Source: Saccharothrix sp. ALI-22-I (GTDB lineage Bacteria; Actinomycetota; Actinomycetes; Mycobacteriales; Pseudonocardiaceae). Taken from it: a stretch of 64,000 nucleotides of DNA. The position numbers were made by a program, and so were the translations under genes. Under the pieces are notes generated by a model that was given only the letters and a program-made list of their open reading frames with translations, did not search any database and was not told the origin of the DNA. This document shows, in pieces, positions 61,552-64,000 of the stretch. The DNA is taken from contig NZ_MTQP01000052.1 of assembly GCF_001984175.1 (NCBI RefSeq), positions 62,001 to 126,000 of the forward strand, in the 5' to 3' direction. Positions within the stretch are counted from its first letter, which is position 1. Every line of letters starts with the position of its first letter.

Positions 61552-61977
61552 TCAGGGCATGTTGACCCACTCGTCGGTGCCGTCGGTGAAGACCTGCCGC
61601 TTCCACACCGGCAGCCGCCGCTTCACCTCGTCGACGAGTTCCGAGCACACCGCGAACGCCTCGCCCCGGTGCTCGGCGGACACCGCGCAGGCCAGCGCCA
61701 CGTCACCGATCGCCAGCGGCCCGACCCGGTGCGACACGGCGACGGCGCGCACGCCGTCGAACCGGCCCACCACGTCCGCCACCACCTCGGCCACCACCGC
61801 GCCGGCCGTCGGGTGCCCGACGTACTCCAGTTCGCGCACCGAACGCCCGTGGTCGTGGTCGCGGACCACCCCGGCGAACGTCACCACCGCGCCCGCCGCC
61901 GCGTGCTCCACGAGTTTGGCGTGCTCCTCCACCGACAGCGGTTGATCGCTGACGGTCGCGCGCAGGACCTCGGTCAT
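61552..61977 (-). CDS. moaE: Molybdopterin synthase large subunit MoaE
   Basis: 141 residues: GAVVTFAGVVRDHDHGRSV, the LEYVGHP substrate region and the terminal PVWKRQVFTDG with the conserved catalytic Lys. ATG 61977 overlaps the mog stop by 4 bp. It forms the MoaD2E2 complex with MoaD, which is encoded on the other side of rpf on the plus strand. Confidence 0.95.
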   Translation of the reverse strand: MTEVLRATVSDQPLSVEEHAKLVEHAAAGAVVTFAGVVRDHDHGRSVRELEYVGHPTAGAVVAEVVADVVGRFDGVRAVAVSHRVGPLAIGDVALACAVSAEHRGEAFAVCSELVDEVKRRLPVWKRQVFTDGTDEWVNMP

Positions 61978-62447
61978 GCGTGGTCACCTCCGGACACCTG
62001 GTCGACGGCGTGCTCCAGCAAGGTCGCGAGCACGTCCAGCCCGTCGCGCACCCCGCCGGTCGAGCCGGGCAGGTTCACCACGAGCGTGCGGCCCGCGACA
62101 CCCGCCACCCCGCGCGACAGCACGGCGGTGGGCACGCGTGGCCAGCCTGACATGCGGATGGCGTCGGCCACACCCGGCACCTCGAAGTCGAGCACCGAAC
62201 GCGTCGCCTCCGGGGTGCGGTCGGTCGGGCTGATGCCGGTGCCCCCGGTCGTGATGACCACGGCGACACCGTCCGCGACAGCGGCCCGCAGCGCCTCGGC
62301 CACCGGCTCACCGTCCGGCACCACCACCGGGTCCGGCACGTCGTAGGACCGCTCCCGCAGCCATTGCGCCACGATCGGCCCGCCGCGGTCGGCGTACACG
62401 CCCGCGGACGCCCGGTTCGACGCGGTGATCACCCGAGCGGTCCTCAC
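61974..62447 (-). CDS. mog: Molybdopterin adenylyltransferase-like MogA/MoaB
   Basis: 157 residues of the MogA/MoaB fold: ITASNRASAGVYADRGGP, VVITTGGTGISPTDRTPEA and VVNLPGSTGGVRDG. It adenylates molybdopterin before metal insertion. Start GTG 62447 overlaps the moaC stop (GTGA); a GTG at 62459 is also in frame. Confidence 0.92.
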   Translation of the reverse strand: MRTARVITASNRASAGVYADRGGPIVAQWLRERSYDVPDPVVVPDGEPVAEALRAAVADGVAVVITTGGTGISPTDRTPEATRSVLDFEVPGVADAIRMSGWPRVPTAVLSRGVAGVAGRTLVVNLPGSTGGVRDGLDVLATLLEHAVDQVSGGDHA

Positions 62448-62914
62448 GGGCGCACCCACAGGCCGGTCTTGCCGCCCTCCTTGCGCTCGACCCGCACCGC
62501 GTCCAGGGACGCCGCCGGGTCGATCGCCTTCACCATGTCGTGCAGCGTCAGCCCGGCCACCGACACGGCCGTCAACGCCTCCATCTCCACACCCGTGCGG
62601 TCGGTGGTGCGGACGGTCGCGGTGATGCGCACTTCACGTTCGCCCAGCTCAAGGCCCACCTTCACGCCCGACAGCGAGATCGGGTGGCACAGCGGCACCA
62701 GTTCCCAGGTCCGCTTGGCCGCCATGATCCCGGCGATCCGGGCCGTGGCCAGCGCGTCGCCCTTCGGCAGCCCGTCGCGGGCCAGCAACGCCACCACCTC
62801 GTCCGTCGTGCGCAGCACACCGGAGGCGATCGCGGTCCGCGTGGTCGGCTCCTTGTCGGACACGTCGACCATGCGGGCCGCGCCGCCGGAGTCCAGGTGG
62901 GTGAACTGAGTCAT
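62444..62914 (-). CDS. moaC: Cyclic pyranopterin phosphate synthase MoaC
   Basis: 156 residues acting after MoaA to make cPMP. FTHLDSGGAARMVDVSDK, the LVPLCHPISLSGVKV His/Cys segment and DMVKAIDPAASLDAVRV are diagnostic. First gene of the moaC-mog-moaE operon. Confidence 0.96.
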   Translation of the reverse strand: MTQFTHLDSGGAARMVDVSDKEPTTRTAIASGVLRTTDEVVALLARDGLPKGDALATARIAGIMAAKRTWELVPLCHPISLSGVKVGLELGEREVRITATVRTTDRTGVEMEALTAVSVAGLTLHDMVKAIDPAASLDAVRVERKEGGKTGLWVRP

Positions 62915-62940
62915 AGAGCGATGCTAAGCCCGGCCCACTC

Positions 62941-62990
62941 GCGAGGTCGCGTCGGTCGTTCGAGCCGCCGTCTGCGGAGCAGCGGCAATT
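62941..62990 (-). terminator. Covarying 3' hairpin element, copy 2
   Basis: GCGAGGTCG (62941-62949) and, from 62961, a segment beginning CGAGCCGCCGTCTGCGG and ending GGCAATT. On the minus strand: GCCG-CTGC-tcc-GCAG-a-CGGC, directly after the malic enzyme stop. It differs from the 57.7-kb copy by compensatory changes in the inner stem. Confidence 0.8.
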
Positions 62991-64000
62991 TACACAGTGG
63001 CGGCCTTGCGGACGGCTTCGGCGACCGCCGGCGCGACCGAGGAGTCGAAGACGCTGGGGACGATGAACGACGCGTTGAGGCGGTCGCCGTCGACCACGTC
63101 GGCGATCGCCATGGCGGCGGCGATCAGCATCGAGTCGGTGATGGTGCGGGCGTGCGCGTCGAGCAGGCCGCGGAACACGCCGGGGAACGCCAGCACGTTG
63201 TTGATCTGGTTCGGGAAGTCGCTGCGCCCGGTGGCCACGACGGCGGCGTGCTTCTGCGCCTCCATCGGGTCGATCTCGGGGTCCGGGTTGGCCAGCGCGA
63301 ACACGATGGCGTCGCTGTTCATCGTGGCGACCTGGTCGGCGCCGAACAGGTTGGGCGCGGACACGCCGATGAAGACGTCCGCGCCGACCAGCGCGTCGTG
63401 CAGTCGGCCGCTGACGTTGTCCTTGTTGGTGGACGCCGCGATGGACTTAAGGTTGTCGTCCAACCCGGGCCGGTCGCGGTGCACGATGCCGTCGACGTCG
63501 ACCGCGACGATGTCGCCCGGGTCCTGCTTGAGCAGCAGTCGGATGATCGCCGAACCGGCCGCGCCGACACCGCAGACCACGAGCTTCGAGTCGGAGATCT
63601 TCTTGCCGACCACGCGCAACGCGTTGCGCAGCGCGGCCACCACCACGATCGCGGTGCCGTGCTGGTCGTCGTGGAAGACGGGGATGTCCAGCTTCTCCCG
63701 CAGCCGCGCCTCGATCTCGAAGCAGCGGGGCGCGGCGATGTCCTCCAGGTTGATGCCGCCGTAGACCGGGGCGATCAGCTCGACCGCGCGGATGATCTCC
63801 TCGGTGTCCTGGGTGTCCAGGCACACCGGCCAGGCGTCGACGCCGGCGAACTTCTTGAACAGCGCGGCCTTGCCCTCCATCACCGGCAGCGCGGCGGCGG
63901 GGCCGATGTTGCCCAGGCCGAGCACCGCCGAGCCGTCGGTGACCACGGCGACGGTGTTGCGCTTGATGGTGAGCCGGCGCGCGTCGTCCGGGTTCTCCGC
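62990..64000 (-). CDS. NAD(P)-dependent malic enzyme, partial
   Basis: At least 336 residues of the C-terminal part; the gene runs off the window. It oxidatively decarboxylates malate to pyruvate. [21 protein letters not shown] at the edge, the metal-binding [10 protein letters not shown] and the dinucleotide motif [12 protein letters not shown] are clear. TAA stop at 62990-62992. The N-terminus (catalytic Tyr region) lies outside the window. Confidence 0.93.
   Translation of the reverse strand, partial: AENPDDARRLTIKRNTVAVVTDGSAVLGLGNIGPAAALPVMEGKAALFKKFAGVDAWPVCLDTQDTEEIIRAVELIAPVYGGINLEDIAAPRCFEIEARLREKLDIPVFHDDQHGTAIVVVAALRNALRVVGKKISDSKLVVCGVGAAGSAIIRLLLKQDPGDIVAVDVDGIVHRDRPGLDDNLKSIAASTNKDNVSGRLHDALVGADVFIGVSAPNLFGADQVATMNSDAIVFALANPDPEIDPMEAQKHAAVVATGRSDFPNQINNVLAFPGVFRGLLDAHARTITDSMLIAAAMAIADVVDGDRLNASFIVPSVFDSSVAPAVAEAVRKAATV

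Overview
The window is high-GC actinobacterial chromosome: GTG/TTG starts are frequent, genes are densely packed with ATGA/GTGA overlaps, and several transcripts look leaderless. Gene content and order suggest a filamentous member of the Pseudonocardiaceae (Saccharothrix/Lentzea/Actinosynnema-like); this placement is inference. From about 20 kb to 63 kb the order citA, serC, sepH, DUF2537, SpoU methylase, MarR, DUF2530, DUF3027, MFS, DUF2771, cspB, YccF, moaA, moaD, rpf, moaE, mog, moaC recalls, from memory, the Mycobacterium tuberculosis Rv0889c-Rv0864 block, so this is conserved core chromosome with lineage-specific insertions. No phage, insertion sequence, CRISPR array, rRNA or tRNA was recognised.

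0-14 kb is accessory metabolism and signalling: a PfkB sugar kinase with a TetR regulator, an acyl-CoA dehydrogenase, an amidohydrolase, an aldose epimerase, a TetR/metallo-beta-lactamase pair, a trypsin-like protease, an APC permease, an MFS exporter with a broken downstream gene, and a two-component system next to a DUF2079 membrane protein. 14-20 kb holds pdxH and a urease cluster (ureABCFG plus ureD) interrupted by a gene for a secreted DUF4232-type protein in the opposite orientation. 20-28 kb has citrate synthase, serC, and a lipoprotein/adaptor/ABC efflux operon facing a two-component system across an array of OmpR-type sites.

28-44 kb carries sepH, small membrane proteins, a heterodimeric ABC exporter with one degenerate ATP site, a SpoU methylase, a glutamate-cysteine ligase-like enzyme, a MarR/SnoaL pair with a striking operator array, an ABC-F protein, a FetB-like permease with an iron-box-like sequence at its 3' end, and a MarR/MFS operon. 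44-54 kb has a purine permease, a coupled pair of DUF3027 (zinc-ribbon-like) and a 954-residue sacsin/Hsp90-like GHKL ATPase, a glutaminyl cyclase, an MFS protein, a DUF2771 lipoprotein and a cold-shock protein. 54-64 kb ends with HAD phosphatases, regulators, the molybdopterin genes flanking a resuscitation-promoting factor that has a Crp-like box and a c-di-AMP riboswitch candidate, and the end of a malic enzyme gene.

The most unusual features are non-coding. Four families of intergenic repeats or hairpins (22-bp tandem units near 2.9 kb; a 24-bp-armed palindrome at 29.3 and 57.6 kb; a conserved-flank, variable-stem element at 38.7 and 45.8 kb; a covarying hairpin at 57.7 and 62.9 kb) sit at gene ends and look like lineage-specific terminators or small mobile palindromes.
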